DNA from: Phycisphaerales bacterium UBA1926
Lineage (GTDB): Bacteria; Planctomycetota; Phycisphaerae; Phycisphaerales; UBA1924
Length of the DNA stretch: 16,583 nucleotides
NCBI GenBank assembly: GCA_002337215.1
Contig: DDFO01000034.1
Coordinates: forward strand, 4,932-21,514
Direction of reading: 5' to 3'
Below, in pieces: positions 6,757 through 15,024 of the stretch (position 1 is the stretch's first letter; each line of letters starts with the position of its first letter). Made by a program: the position numbers and the translations under genes. The notes beneath the pieces were generated by a model. The model was not told the DNA's origin. It was given only the letters and a program-made list of their open reading frames with translations, and searched no databases.

Positions 6757-8290
6757 CCTCGCGTTCTTCTTCGGTGCGCGTGTCGCGGAGGTCGCGGTAG
6801 ATCTCGACGACGAGGGTGTCGTCTTCGGGCGGGAGGCCCTCGCGGTGGTTGGCGACGGCTTCGAGCAGGAGCTTGGGCCAGCGGCCCGGCTCGACCCGGG
6901 CGCGGGTCGCGAGGAGCCTGCGCATGCCGCTGATGCGGAGCATCTGGCCGGTTTCCCGCCTCGCCTCTGTCGCGCCGTCGGTGTAGGAGATGACCGAGTC
7001 TCCGGGGCCGAACGGGATGGAGGCCTGTTCGGGATCGAACTCTGCGTCGGGGCAGGCGCCGAGCACGAACGCTGTGGAATCGAGATCGGTGACGGTGCCG
7101 TCCACGGCGCGGAGGAACGCGGGGGGGTGGCCCCCGCTGGCGTATTTCAGGGTGTTGTGCTTCGGGTCGGCCTTGAGGCAGATCGCGGTGACGAAGATCG
7201 AGTGCCGCGCGAGTGTGAGATAGACGTACCGGTTCAGGCGGCGGAGGACGTCACCCGGATCGATGAACGGGTCGTCGGCGAAGAGGAGCTCGATCTCGCC
7301 GTGCAGGCGGTTGACGGTGAGCGCGGCGGGGATGCCGTGCCCGGTGACGTCGAGCAGGACGACCGAGAGGCACTCGTCGGTGCCGTCGTCGGTGGGGCAG
7401 TGGCTGGCGAAGAGGTAGTCGCCCCCGATCTGGCGCATGGGCTCGTACTCGTAGGTGAAATTGACGTTCCGCCCGGTGCGTTGGTTCGGGAACATGCTCT
7501 CCTGGATGGAGCGAGCGGAGGCGAGTTCCTGTCGCAGCGAGACGTAGCGTTTGCGGACAAAGAGGTGCTGGTGCTGCCCCAGCCTGCGGGAGTGGCGGTA
7601 CCAGGCGATCAGACAGCCCGGCGTGGCGATGAGCGGGCTGATCACGATGAGCAGCGCGATCTCGCCGGCGGTGCCGTCTGATTCGATCAGGGCCTTGCTG
7701 AGCGCGTTGGCGGCGAGCACGATGATCGCGGGAAGCGCGGCCTGCTTGGCGGTCCACGGGAAGACAAGCGACGCGACGAGGTGGCTGAAGGCGAAGGCGA
7801 GGAGCCCGGCGGGGAAGGCCATGCCGCTCGCTCGGAGGGCGATGCCGACGATCCCGTCGGCCGCGATCAGGGTGATGCTGACCCAGACCGCCTGCTGGCG
7901 TGTGAGCCTTCCTTTCAGCGTGAAGATGAGCCCGGCGACATAGACCGCGGTCCAGAGCAGTTGCACGGCGGCGAAGACGCCGACGTCGAGAACCTCGTTG
8001 AGCGCGAAGGCGAACTCTTCACCGAAGATGCCGAGGCCGAAGAGGACATCGGCCGCGGCGATCCAGCCCGGGATGCTCGAGATCGTGTTGATCCCGCCCC
8101 AGATCACGATGAACCAGAGGAGCCTGCCCCGGAGGATTTTGTCGGTGTTGGCCTCGAACTCCCGGCGGAACTCCATCGTCTCGGGGCCCTGGTCGGCGGG
8201 CTGGCCGCGCGTGCGGGCGGGCCGCTTCCCGCCCGGCGGTTTGCCGGCGTTTCCGCGTGCACCGGTTTTTCTGCCTCCGGGGAGTTTCAC
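6686..8290 (-). CDS. Membrane-anchored PP2C-type serine phosphatase (SpoIIE/RsbU family)
   Basis: The 534-residue product starts at GTG 8290; ATG 8176 (residue 39) is a possible later start that removes a basic Gly/Pro-rich extension. About six hydrophobic segments lie between residues 55 and 230, forming a membrane module. A linker helix (about 240-268, ending RSIQESMFPN, typical of RsbU-like proteins) leads to the SpoIIE phosphatase domain. Metal-binding motifs are intact: GGDY (289-292), DVTGHG (314-319), GGHPP (386-390), TDG (437-439) and DDT (490-492). Such proteins dephosphorylate anti-sigma-factor antagonists, or end two-component-like cascades. No antagonist or anti-sigma gene is nearby, so the target is unknown. 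The adenosyltransferase gene lies 97 bases upstream on the same strand. The C-terminal ~30 residues lie beyond the domain, partly in the overlap with the lipoprotein gene. Confidence 0.92.
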   Translation of the reverse strand: MKLPGGRKTGARGNAGKPPGGKRPARTRGQPADQGPETMEFRREFEANTDKILRGRLLWFIVIWGGINTISSIPGWIAAADVLFGLGIFGEEFAFALNEVLDVGVFAAVQLLWTAVYVAGLIFTLKGRLTRQQAVWVSITLIAADGIVGIALRASGMAFPAGLLAFAFSHLVASLVFPWTAKQAALPAIIVLAANALSKALIESDGTAGEIALLIVISPLIATPGCLIAWYRHSRRLGQHQHLFVRKRYVSLRQELASARSIQESMFPNQRTGRNVNFTYEYEPMRQIGGDYLFASHCPTDDGTDECLSVVLLDVTGHGIPAALTVNRLHGEIELLFADDPFIDPGDVLRRLNRYVYLTLARHSIFVTAICLKADPKHNTLKYASGGHPPAFLRAVDGTVTDLDSTAFVLGACPDAEFDPEQASIPFGPGDSVISYTDGATEARRETGQMLRISGMRRLLATRARVEPGRWPKLLLEAVANHREGLPPEDDTLVVEIYRDLRDTRTEEEREVNSAPGARTGRGAPRADRQPQPS

Positions 8291-8387
8291 GCGTGGGGAT
8301 TCCTGAGGGGGCGCTGGGCGTTGTCAGACGGGCGATCAGGCCGAGTCAGGCGAGAGAGCGACCGCTCCGGGCTGACGCACCGCAAGT

Positions 8388-9026
8388 TTATTCCGAGGCG
8401 TCGGCCCCGGATTTCTGGTCGGGTGTTCCGCTCTCGCGGTTGGCACCCGGTACCCAGAGTACATCGGTGTTGCCGTCGCTGTTGGCGACCCGGCCCAGCA
8501 CGAAGAGCAGATCGCTCAGGCGGTTGAGGTACTGGGCGGCGACGGGGCTCGTGGTGTCGGGCTGGGATATGAGCAGGGCGACGGTGGCCCGTTCTGCCCG
8601 GCGGGTGATGGTGCGGGCGAGGTGGAGGGCCGAGGCGAGGGGGGTGCCCCCCGGCAGGATGAAGCTCGTGAGCGGCGTGAGACGGGCGTTGAAGCGGTCG
8701 ATCTCGCCCTCCAGGAAGTCGACCTGGGCCTCGGTGACGCGGAGGGCCATCTCGGGATCTTCTTCGGGCTTGATGGGGATGCACAGATCGGCCCCGACGT
8801 CGAAGAGATCGTGCTGCGTGCGGCGGAGGAGCGCGGCGGTGTCGGCGGCGGTCTCCGATTCGTCGGCGCACGCCGCGTTGAAGGCGAGCCCGATCGCGGC
8901 GTTGGCCTCGTCGACCTCGCCGTAGGCGGTGACGCGAACGTCGGTTTTGGGGACGCGTTCGCCGGTGCCGAGGCCTGTGGTGCCGTCGTCGCCGGTGCGG
9001 GTGTAGATCTTGTTGAGCTTGACCAT
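8388..9026 (-). CDS. pduO: Corrinoid adenosyltransferase, PduO type
   Basis: The 212-residue protein transfers the adenosyl group of ATP to cob(I)alamin, giving adenosylcobalamin for B12-dependent mutases. The N-terminal ATP-binding signature TRTGDDGTTGL (residues 9-19) is present, as are YGEVDEANAAIG (35-46), FILPGGTPLASALHLART (122-139) and the conserved RRAER (142-146) followed by LNRLSDLLF (168-176). Length and motif order match the PduO/MMAB family rather than CobA or EutT. The ATG at 9026 is preceded only by a weak GGA. No other cobalamin genes are in the window, so it probably serves salvage or a mutase encoded elsewhere. It is divergent from recJ and could be co-transcribed with the phosphatase downstream. 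Identification is firm; the symbol is used for the family. Confidence 0.93.
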   Translation of the reverse strand: MVKLNKIYTRTGDDGTTGLGTGERVPKTDVRVTAYGEVDEANAAIGLAFNAACADESETAADTAALLRRTQHDLFDVGADLCIPIKPEEDPEMALRVTEAQVDFLEGEIDRFNARLTPLTSFILPGGTPLASALHLARTITRRAERATVALLISQPDTTSPVAAQYLNRLSDLLFVLGRVANSDGNTDVLWVPGANRESGTPDQKSGADASE

Positions 9027-9191
9027 GCGATAAGGATCCGGTGATTGGGGTGGAGGCTTCTTTGAGGGCCGATTCGGAGCGTCGATGACTGGGGCGGCCG
9101 TTGCGGTGGGCCGGGGTGGGGTAGCCTAGGGGGAAGGCGTGGGGGTCGGTTTATTCGACGGCTCGCACGGCCGGGATGCACGGAGGCCCTG

Positions 9192-11006
9192 GTGGAAACA
9201 GTCGCAGCGGAGCGTGAACGCGGATGGACGATGGCGTGGCGTGCCCGTGGGAGCGGGCCGGCGGCCGGTGGGGGCGGCGACCTCGTCGAACGCGTGCTCG
9301 GGGTCCGCGCGGTCGCGGACCGTGCGGCTTTCCTGGGCCCGTCGCTGCTGCACCTGCACGATCCGTCGGCGCTGCCGGGGCTGGATCGGGCGGCCGAGCG
9401 GCTGCTGGCGGCCGCGAAAGCCGGCGAGCCGATCTGCATCTATGGAGACTACGACGTGGACGGGATCACGGCGACGTCGATCCTGTACCGGATGCTCCGG
9501 GCGATCGAGCCCGGGGCGCAGGTCTCGACCTACATCCCGCACCGCGTCGAGGAGGGCTACGGGCTGAACTCGGCGGCGCTCGAGGAGATCGCCGCGGGGG
9601 GAGCGAAGGTCGTGGTCTCGGTCGATTGCGGGATCACCGCGGTCGGCCCCGCGGCGGCGGCGAAGGACGCCGGTCTGGATCTGATCATCACCGATCATCA
9701 CAACCCGCCCGGCGAGGGCGACCCGGTGCCGGGCTGCTTCGCGCTCGTGCACCCGAGGCTGCCGGGCAGCGCGTACCCGTTCGGCGAGCTCTGCGGCGCG
9801 GGGGTCGCCTACAAGCTCGCGTGGCGGCTGGCGACCATGCACAACGGGTCGGACAAGGTCGCCGACGGCGTGCGCACGCTGCTGCTCGATCTGCTCGCGC
9901 TCGCGGCCCTCGGGACGGTCGCGGATGTCGTGCCGCTGGTCGATGAGAACCGCGTGATCGTGCGGTTCGGGCTGAGCCGGTGCACGACGACGGAGATCAC
10001 AGGCCTGACCGCGCTCATCAACGAGGCGGGCTTGCTGGGTGAGAAGATCGACGCGGAGGGCGTCGGGTTCCGGCTCGGCCCCATGCTCAACGCGAGCGGG
10101 CGGATGGGGCACGCCCGTGAGGCGGTCGAGCTTTTTATCACCGAGGACCGGGCGCGGGCGGCGGAGATCGCGCGCGGGCTCGTTCGGCTCAACGAGGAAC
10201 GGCGCGCGACGCAGCTGACGATCTATGAGCAGGCGTGCGCGCTGGCTGAGGCGGGCGGGATGACCGGGGACGCGAAGCGTGCGATCGTGCTCGCCCACGA
10301 GGACTGGCACCCCGGGGTGGTCGGCATCGTGTGCTCCCGGCTCGTCGAGACGTACGCGAGGCCCGCGATCCTGATGCAGCGGAGGCCGGCCCGCGACGGC
10401 GAAACGATCGGCGGCGGGGCGGGCGGGTTTGTGTGCACCGGGTCGGGCCGGTCGATCGATGGTTTCGATCTCCACGGCGCCGTCGGTGCGTGCGCCGATG
10501 TGTTCATCAAGGAGGACGGCGGGGGCAACGTCTCAGGCGGGTTCGGAGGCCACGACGTCGCGATCGGGCTGCGCATGGACGCGGCCTGCTTCGGCCGATT
10601 CGCCGACGCGTTCATCGAGCGGGCCAACACGGGGCTCTCGCCCGACGATCTTGTGCGCACGGCGAAGTACGACTGCGACGCGACGCTCGCGGAGCTCACC
10701 CCGGACTGTGTGAAGCGGCTCGACCGGCTCGCGCCGTTCGGGCGCTCGAACCCGGGCGTCCGGCTCCGGCTCCGCGGTGTGCGTGTGGACGGTCGGGCGG
10801 AGCCGTTCGGGAAGACGGGGGCGCACCTCGGCGTTCGGCTGCGGCAGGGCGACGCGTTCGTGCGCACGGTCGCGTGGAAGTGGGCCGAGCATCTGCCGCG
10901 GTTCCGTTCTGGTCAGTTGCTCGACGTGCTGATCGAGCCCAAGGTGAGCAGTTGGAGCGGTCGCGTCGAGCCGGTGCTGGTGGATGCGCGGGAATCGGCC
11001 GGGTGA
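9192..11006 (+). CDS. recJ: Single-stranded-DNA-specific exonuclease RecJ
   Basis: The 604-residue product is a 5'-to-3' single-strand DNA exonuclease acting in recombinational repair and mismatch repair in the cytoplasm. DHH-domain motifs are complete: GDYDVDG (85-91), VDCGI (144-148), DHH (168-170), GTVADVVPL (241-249) and NASGRMG (300-306). The DHHA1 part has GSGRS (417-421) and GGFGGHD (449-455). A C-terminal OB-like domain follows, ending near VLVDARESAG. Length is typical of RecJ. The GTG at 9192 is the longest start; ATG 9231 (residue 14, MAWRARG) fits RecJ N termini better, but neither has a strong ribosome-binding site. The gene diverges from the adenosyltransferase across 165 bases and is followed after 20 bases by the Dabb lipoprotein gene, probably in one transcript. 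Confidence 0.95.
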   Translation: METVAAERERGWTMAWRARGSGPAAGGGGDLVERVLGVRAVADRAAFLGPSLLHLHDPSALPGLDRAAERLLAAAKAGEPICIYGDYDVDGITATSILYRMLRAIEPGAQVSTYIPHRVEEGYGLNSAALEEIAAGGAKVVVSVDCGITAVGPAAAAKDAGLDLIITDHHNPPGEGDPVPGCFALVHPRLPGSAYPFGELCGAGVAYKLAWRLATMHNGSDKVADGVRTLLLDLLALAALGTVADVVPLVDENRVIVRFGLSRCTTTEITGLTALINEAGLLGEKIDAEGVGFRLGPMLNASGRMGHAREAVELFITEDRARAAEIARGLVRLNEERRATQLTIYEQACALAEAGGMTGDAKRAIVLAHEDWHPGVVGIVCSRLVETYARPAILMQRRPARDGETIGGGAGGFVCTGSGRSIDGFDLHGAVGACADVFIKEDGGGNVSGGFGGHDVAIGLRMDAACFGRFADAFIERANTGLSPDDLVRTAKYDCDATLAELTPDCVKRLDRLAPFGRSNPGVRLRLRGVRVDGRAEPFGKTGAHLGVRLRQGDAFVRTVAWKWAEHLPRFRSGQLLDVLIEPKVSSWSGRVEPVLVDARESAG

Positions 11007-11026
11007 ACGGGCAGTATGGAGGACCG

Positions 11027-11446
11027 ATGATGATGGCGGCAGGGTCGGCGAATTCTCTTGTGTCTCTCGGGGTGATCAGCGCGGCGGCGGTGTCGCTTGC
11101 TGGCTTGACGGCCTGCGGGTCGAGCGGGCCTGCGCGGCCCGCGCGGATCAGCCACGTCGTGTTCCTCAAGCTCGAGGATCCGTCGAGGCGGGCCGAGTTG
11201 CTCGCGGATTGCGACGCGATGCTCCCGGGGATCCCCGGGGTGGAGTCCTATGCGGCGGGGCGGCACCTCGACGTCGGGCGGGACAGCGTGGATGGTGACT
11301 ACGACGTCGGGCTGTACATCGGCTTCGAGACCGAGACCGACTACGCGGGGTACGTCGAGCACCCGGATCATGTCGCGTTTGTGGAGCAGTGGAAACCGGC
11401 GCTGGCGTGGCTCCGGGTGCACGACATCGTGGATGAGACGGAGTGA
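11027..11446 (+). CDS. Dabb (stress-responsive A/B barrel) domain lipoprotein
   Basis: The 139-residue product has three consecutive ATG codons (11027, 11030, 11033) after GGAGGA (11018-11023); spacing favours the second or third, but the difference is two residues. A hydrophobic segment ends in the lipobox SLAGLTAC (Cys30), indicating a lipid-anchored extracytoplasmic protein. Residues 41-138 match the Dabb ferredoxin-like fold: ISHVVFLKLEDP at the start, GLYIGFETETDYAGY in the middle, and HPDHVAFVEQW before the last helix. Dabb proteins are usually small dimeric cytoplasmic proteins, so the lipid anchor is notable. It follows recJ by 20 bases and is probably co-transcribed, although no functional link is evident. 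The substrate or role is unknown. Confidence 0.85.
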   Translation: MMMAAGSANSLVSLGVISAAAVSLAGLTACGSSGPARPARISHVVFLKLEDPSRRAELLADCDAMLPGIPGVESYAAGRHLDVGRDSVDGDYDVGLYIGFETETDYAGYVEHPDHVAFVEQWKPALAWLRVHDIVDETE

Positions 11447-11483
11447 AGACAGCGCTGCGTCGCTGGCGTGCGGATCACAAAGA

Positions 11484-11511
11484 GCCGGGCCCGCGTGTGT
11501 GCGGGCCCGGC
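11484..11511. terminator. Bidirectional terminator hairpin between convergent genes
   Basis: A perfect 11-bp stem, GCCGGGCCCGC (11484-11494) with GCGGGCCCGGC (11501-11511), encloses the loop GTGTGT. It lies 37 bases past the Dabb stop codon and 26 bases past the stop of the minus-strand dockerin gene. On the minus strand it is followed by TCTTTG, a weak U-rich tail; on the plus strand there is no T run. It probably serves both convergent transcripts, more efficiently the minus one. Confidence 0.65.
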
Positions 11512-11537
11512 CGGAGTGCAACGGGATCAGATTCGAG

Positions 11538-12332
11538 TTACGGGCAGCCGTCGGTGAAGTCGGTGACGAACAGACCGATGTCGGTCAGGTCGTAGATGCC
11601 GTCGTCGTTCAGGTCGCCGGGTTCCATGTTGGCGGTGAACGCGCTCACGAAGACGCCGATGTCGCCGAGGTCGAGCACGCCGAAGGGCTCAGCGAGGTCG
11701 GCGGGGTTGCAGTTCGGTGTCGCATCGCACGCGAGGGCGCGGACGACCCAGGTGCCGGTGCCGAAGTCGATGTTGTTGCCGATGAACAGGCTGTCGCCCA
11801 GCACGAGCTGCGGCGTGCCCGCGGGGTTGTAGAACGTCCAGGCCGAATCGCCCGGCTCGAAGAAGTCCTGCCGCAGCACGGGCTCGTTCTGCAGCGCGTC
11901 CATGTTGACGGCGACGAAGAAGCGGCCTTCGACGGTGGTGGGGGTGATGGCGTAGTTCGCGGGCTCGCCGTCGGGGGTGGGTATGGCGGTCGTTGTGGTT
12001 CGGCTGATGAGCACGGCGCGGGCGGGATCGAAAGCCGGGGTGTCGTCGTCGGGGTCCTCGTAGATCAGGATCTCGATGGGGCGTGCCGAATCGGCGAAGG
12101 CCTGGGCGAGCGCGAGTTGGACGGTCGTGATGGTGTCGAAGGAGCCACCTTTGGGGTTGGGCTCGACGGTGAACGTGTTGCCCCAGGTGACGTTGGCGTC
12201 GAACTGGGAGAGCGACGAGTCGGAGTTGCCCCCGTCCTCTGCTGCGTAGAGGAAGGTGTCGGCGTGGGCCGACGAAGCGGCGAGAGCGGCGGCCAGCAAC
12301 GCGGTCCTCAGCGGGTTCGGTCGGTGGTCCAT
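11538..12332 (-). CDS. Secreted protein with C-terminal GC-type dockerin tail
   Basis: The 264-residue product starts at ATG 12332, preceded by AAGGAG (minus strand, 12343-12338) five bases upstream; an upstream in-frame ATG at 12365 lacks such a signal. The signal peptide has an Arg, a hydrophobic Leu/Ala core and a likely cut after SAHA. The body (about 24-205) is a beta-rich domain of unknown function with Asp-rich loops, and includes RFFVAVNMDALQNEP and GTGTWVVRALACD. The last ~57 residues are the Phycisphaerae GC-type dockerin-like tail: CNPADLAEPFGVLDLGDIG, then PGDLNDDGIYDLTDIG, ending DGCP. The paired Asp-rich loops resemble calcium-binding dockerin or EF-hand segments. The protein is probably exported and held at the cell surface or in the envelope. 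It diverges from a second dockerin-tailed gene. Its precise role is unknown. Confidence 0.85.
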   Translation of the reverse strand: MDHRPNPLRTALLAAALAASSAHADTFLYAAEDGGNSDSSLSQFDANVTWGNTFTVEPNPKGGSFDTITTVQLALAQAFADSARPIEILIYEDPDDDTPAFDPARAVLISRTTTTAIPTPDGEPANYAITPTTVEGRFFVAVNMDALQNEPVLRQDFFEPGDSAWTFYNPAGTPQLVLGDSLFIGNNIDFGTGTWVVRALACDATPNCNPADLAEPFGVLDLGDIGVFVSAFTANMEPGDLNDDGIYDLTDIGLFVTDFTDGCP

Positions 12333-12502
12333 GTCATCTCCTTCTTCTCGGGATCTCATGCTCATCGGCTCGTGTGGGCCGCTCGCGATCGCCCTCGCTC
12401 AACACGGCATTTTTTCACGATGTCGTTCGGAGAAATCGCCCCGCGCCGGTAGGCTGGGGGGCGGTCTCTGAGCGTACACGGGGGAGTGCCAAGGAGGAAG
12501 CG

Positions 12503-13240
12503 ATGATGGCGGGAAGATTCGGTGCGACGGTGTGTCTGCTTGTCGGGGTGGCTCTCTGCACGGCGGACGCGGGCGCACAAGCCGTTCCGTTGTCGATGAA
12601 TCTCTATGCCGACATCGGCGGTGCGGAGATCGGGCCCGGCGAGCAATCGGGCGTGGTGGTGGGGCAGACGGTCCGCTACCGGCTCGTCGCGGACATGGGC
12701 GACGGTCCGGGGGCGCCCTACTTCGGGAGCGTCACGCTCGATCTCGTCCCGTTCGATTGCGGGGAGGAGGTGATCGTGACGGACTTCGCGTACGGCGACT
12801 GGGCCGACGTCTCGATGTCGCCCGACCTTTTGGGCGGCGCGATCATCGGGATCGACGCGGCTCAGTTCGGGTCGGACCTGTCGAACCCTGTCGAGGTGTG
12901 CAGCTTCGAGGCGGTCGCGCAGTTCGGATTGATTACCTACACCGCGGTGGGGACGGGTCTCGGGGGCGAGGCGTTCCGCGTGGGGCTGTTCGATTCGTAC
13001 GGGGTGTCGGTGTTCGACGGGCCGCGGGTGATCGCGGTGGGCGGGCCGGGCGACGACGCGCCCTGCAACGCGGCAGACATGGCGGAGCCGTTCGGTGTGC
13101 TGGACCTCGCGGATATCCAACGCTTCGTGACGCGGTTCACGGACGGCGGGTGCCGAGCGGATCTCAGCCCGCCTTGGGGTGTTGTGGATCTCGGGGATCT
13201 GGCGGTGTTCGTGGCGTCGTTCGTGGACGGGTGCGAGTGA
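12503..13240 (+). CDS. Secreted protein with C-terminal GC-type dockerin tail
   Basis: The 245-residue product starts at ATG 12503, with AGGAGG (12492-12497) five bases upstream; the frame is open upstream to 12374, but that part reads like non-coding sequence. A signal peptide (FGATVCLLVGVALCTADAGA) has a likely cut after AGA, before QAVP. The body (about 27-187) has beta-like segments such as VRYRLVADMGDGPGAPYFGS and VCSFEAVAQFGLITYTAVGT, and may be a surface or adhesion-type domain; I cannot name a family. The tail carries CNAADMAEPFGVLDLADIQ and the second repeat ADLSPPWGVVDLGDLAVF, ending DGCE. In the second repeat the usual NGDG-type Asp loop is replaced by SPPWG, so calcium binding there is doubtful. 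It is divergent from the other dockerin gene across about 170 bases. Confidence 0.85.
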   Translation: MMAGRFGATVCLLVGVALCTADAGAQAVPLSMNLYADIGGAEIGPGEQSGVVVGQTVRYRLVADMGDGPGAPYFGSVTLDLVPFDCGEEVIVTDFAYGDWADVSMSPDLLGGAIIGIDAAQFGSDLSNPVEVCSFEAVAQFGLITYTAVGTGLGGEAFRVGLFDSYGVSVFDGPRVIAVGGPGDDAPCNAADMAEPFGVLDLADIQRFVTRFTDGGCRADLSPPWGVVDLGDLAVFVASFVDGCE

Positions 13241-13358
13241 AGAACGGTCTCGACGGTCGAGCCGTCGTGGTCATTCGCGGACGACCGCCGCCTGACTTGG
13301 CACAACCGAAGTCTGTATGAGTCGGACGCGTGAACGGCACGGCTGCTCTGACTATTCG

Positions 13359-15008
13359 CTACACCAGCGACTCGCACTCCGTGCTCAGCAGTTTCACGAT
13401 CTCCGCGAGGGCGAGGGCGGCGGTCGCGCCATCGATCACGCGGTGGTCGCACGCGAGGCTGAGGGGCATGAGTTTGCCTACGACGGCCTGGCCGTCGCGG
13501 ACGACGACGCCGTCGTAGGCCTTGCCCACCGCGAGGATGCCGACCTCTGGGTAGTTGATGATCGGCGTCGCGAACTTGCCGGCGTGGCTGCCCACGTTGC
13601 TGATCGTGAAGGTCGAGCCCTTGAGCCGATCGGCGGGGATCGAGCGGTCGCGGGCGGACCTCGCGATGTCGGCGATGGCCGTTCCCAGTTGGCCCACGTT
13701 CATGCCCTGGGCATCCCGCACGACGGGGACCATGAGCCCCGAGTCGGTGTCGGCGGCGATGCCCAGGTGCACCGCGGCGTACTGGACCACCTCGCCCGCC
13801 TCGTCATCGACGCGTGCGTTGAGGGCGCCGAAGCGGCCGCCCAGCAGCGGGCTGAGCACGCGGGTTACTGCGGCGCACACGAACGGGAGGAACGAGATCT
13901 TCTGCCCCGTCTGCTCGGCGTAGCGCCGGCGGAGGGCGTCGAGGTTGGTGACATCCGCCTCGTCGACCACGGTGAAGTGGACGGCGGTGTTGACCGACTC
14001 GCGGAGTTTGCTCGCGATCGTCCGGCGGACGCCGCGGAACGGGATCCGGCCCTCGGCCTGCCCCGGCTCGACCGATGACTGCTGGGCGGGGTCGGGGATG
14101 GGTCGGCCGGTCGCGGCGGGGGTGTAGCCGGGCGCGGCGGGGACGCCGGCTTGGCTGCCGCCGGGCATGCCGTAGCCCGGGTACATCATGGGGACGGGCA
14201 TGAGCATCATGGGCATCGGCATGCCGTAGGGCATCTGGCCGTAACCCGGCTGGGCGTACGGCTGGGGCTGGCCCATGGGGGCTTGCATGGGGGCGGGCTG
14301 GGGATAGCCCTGCTGCTGGTAGGCGGCTTGTTGCTGCTGATAGTTCGGCTGGGCCGGCATGGGCTGGCGCGTCTGCGCGGGGATGGATGGCGCGGACTGT
14401 TGAGATGCCGCGGGCGCAGCCGACGGCGCGGGGCTGGAGGCCTTGGACTCGCTCTTGGTCCCGCTTCTGGTTGGTGCACTCCCGTCCGCGGCGGCGCGGA
14501 CGTCCTTGGCGGTCACGCGCCCGGCGATGCCGGTGCCGGCGACGGTGTTGATGTCGATGCCCAGGTCGCGGGCGAGCCTGCGGACGGCCGGGGCGGCGAG
14601 CGCCTTGCCGTCGCCCGACCCGATGCCGGGGGTCGCGTCGCCCACCTTGCCAACCACGGTGCCGGCGTCCTCGCGGTCGCCGCTCGCGTCGTCGTCGGCG
14701 GGCTTCGCGTTGGTTGTCTTTGCCGACCCGTTGCTCGTGCCGGTATCCGCGCCCCCTTCATACGTCACGAGCGGGTTGCCGACGTGGAGGATCTCGCCCT
14801 CGGAGCCGTGCAGGGTCTTGATGGTGCCGGCCCGCGGGCTGGGCACCTCAACGAGGGCCTTGTCGGTCTCCATCTCGGCGAGGATCTCGTGCTCCTTGAC
14901 GGTCTGGCCGACTTCGACCTTCCACGAGATCATCTCGGCCTCGTGCACGCCCTCGCCGAGATCGGGGAGGATGAAGATGTTGGGGTTGGAGGATTTGATG
15001 TTTCCCAT
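13359..15008 (-). CDS. pdhC: Dihydrolipoamide acetyltransferase (E2) of the pyruvate dehydrogenase complex
   Basis: The 549-residue E2 core enzyme transfers acetyl groups from lipoate to coenzyme A. One lipoyl domain (about 10-85) carries the lipoylated Lys50 in METDKA. The peripheral-subunit-binding domain (about 137-172) reads APAVRRLARDLGIDINT and GRVTAKDV. The catalytic domain (about 321-549) has FRGVRRTIASKL, the active-site DHRVIDG (His522, Asp526) and ISNVGSHAG. Between them lies a long linker whose core (215-297) is rich in Gln, Met, Pro, Tyr and Gly instead of the usual Ala-Pro; it includes NYQQQQAAYQQQGY and MPMPMMLMPVPMM. The total length is larger than typical one-lipoyl E2 enzymes because of this linker. 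It lies downstream of pdhB, with a small membrane gene between. A branched-chain 2-oxoacid E2 is the alternative, but the E1 beta neighbour looks like PdhB. Confidence 0.93.
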   Translation of the reverse strand: MGNIKSSNPNIFILPDLGEGVHEAEMISWKVEVGQTVKEHEILAEMETDKALVEVPSPRAGTIKTLHGSEGEILHVGNPLVTYEGGADTGTSNGSAKTTNAKPADDDASGDREDAGTVVGKVGDATPGIGSGDGKALAAPAVRRLARDLGIDINTVAGTGIAGRVTAKDVRAAADGSAPTRSGTKSESKASSPAPSAAPAASQQSAPSIPAQTRQPMPAQPNYQQQQAAYQQQGYPQPAPMQAPMGQPQPYAQPGYGQMPYGMPMPMMLMPVPMMYPGYGMPGGSQAGVPAAPGYTPAATGRPIPDPAQQSSVEPGQAEGRIPFRGVRRTIASKLRESVNTAVHFTVVDEADVTNLDALRRRYAEQTGQKISFLPFVCAAVTRVLSPLLGGRFGALNARVDDEAGEVVQYAAVHLGIAADTDSGLMVPVVRDAQGMNVGQLGTAIADIARSARDRSIPADRLKGSTFTISNVGSHAGKFATPIINYPEVGILAVGKAYDGVVVRDGQAVVGKLMPLSLACDHRVIDGATAALALAEIVKLLSTECESLV

Positions 15009-15024
15009 GCGTGTATCCGTGTGG

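Noticed and set aside
6695..7681. Long plus-strand frame opposite the phosphatase
   Set aside because: It is the antisense reading of a gene with intact SpoIIE phosphatase motifs. The Gly/Ala/Glu/Val-rich translation is typical of a GC-rich shadow frame.
9126..10475. 449-codon minus-strand frame opposite recJ
   Set aside because: It is the shadow of a firmly identified recJ. The translation is Arg/Asp/His/Pro-rich without any domain.
11250..12452. 400-codon plus-strand frame over the Dabb tail and the minus-strand dockerin gene
   Set aside because: It crosses two better-supported genes and a terminator hairpin, and its Val/Gly/Glu-rich translation is that of an antisense frame.
13252..13266. 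Short inverted repeat GACGG/CCGTC after the plus-strand dockerin gene
   Set aside because: The 5-6-bp stem has no T run on either side, which is too weak to call a terminator in DNA of this GC content.
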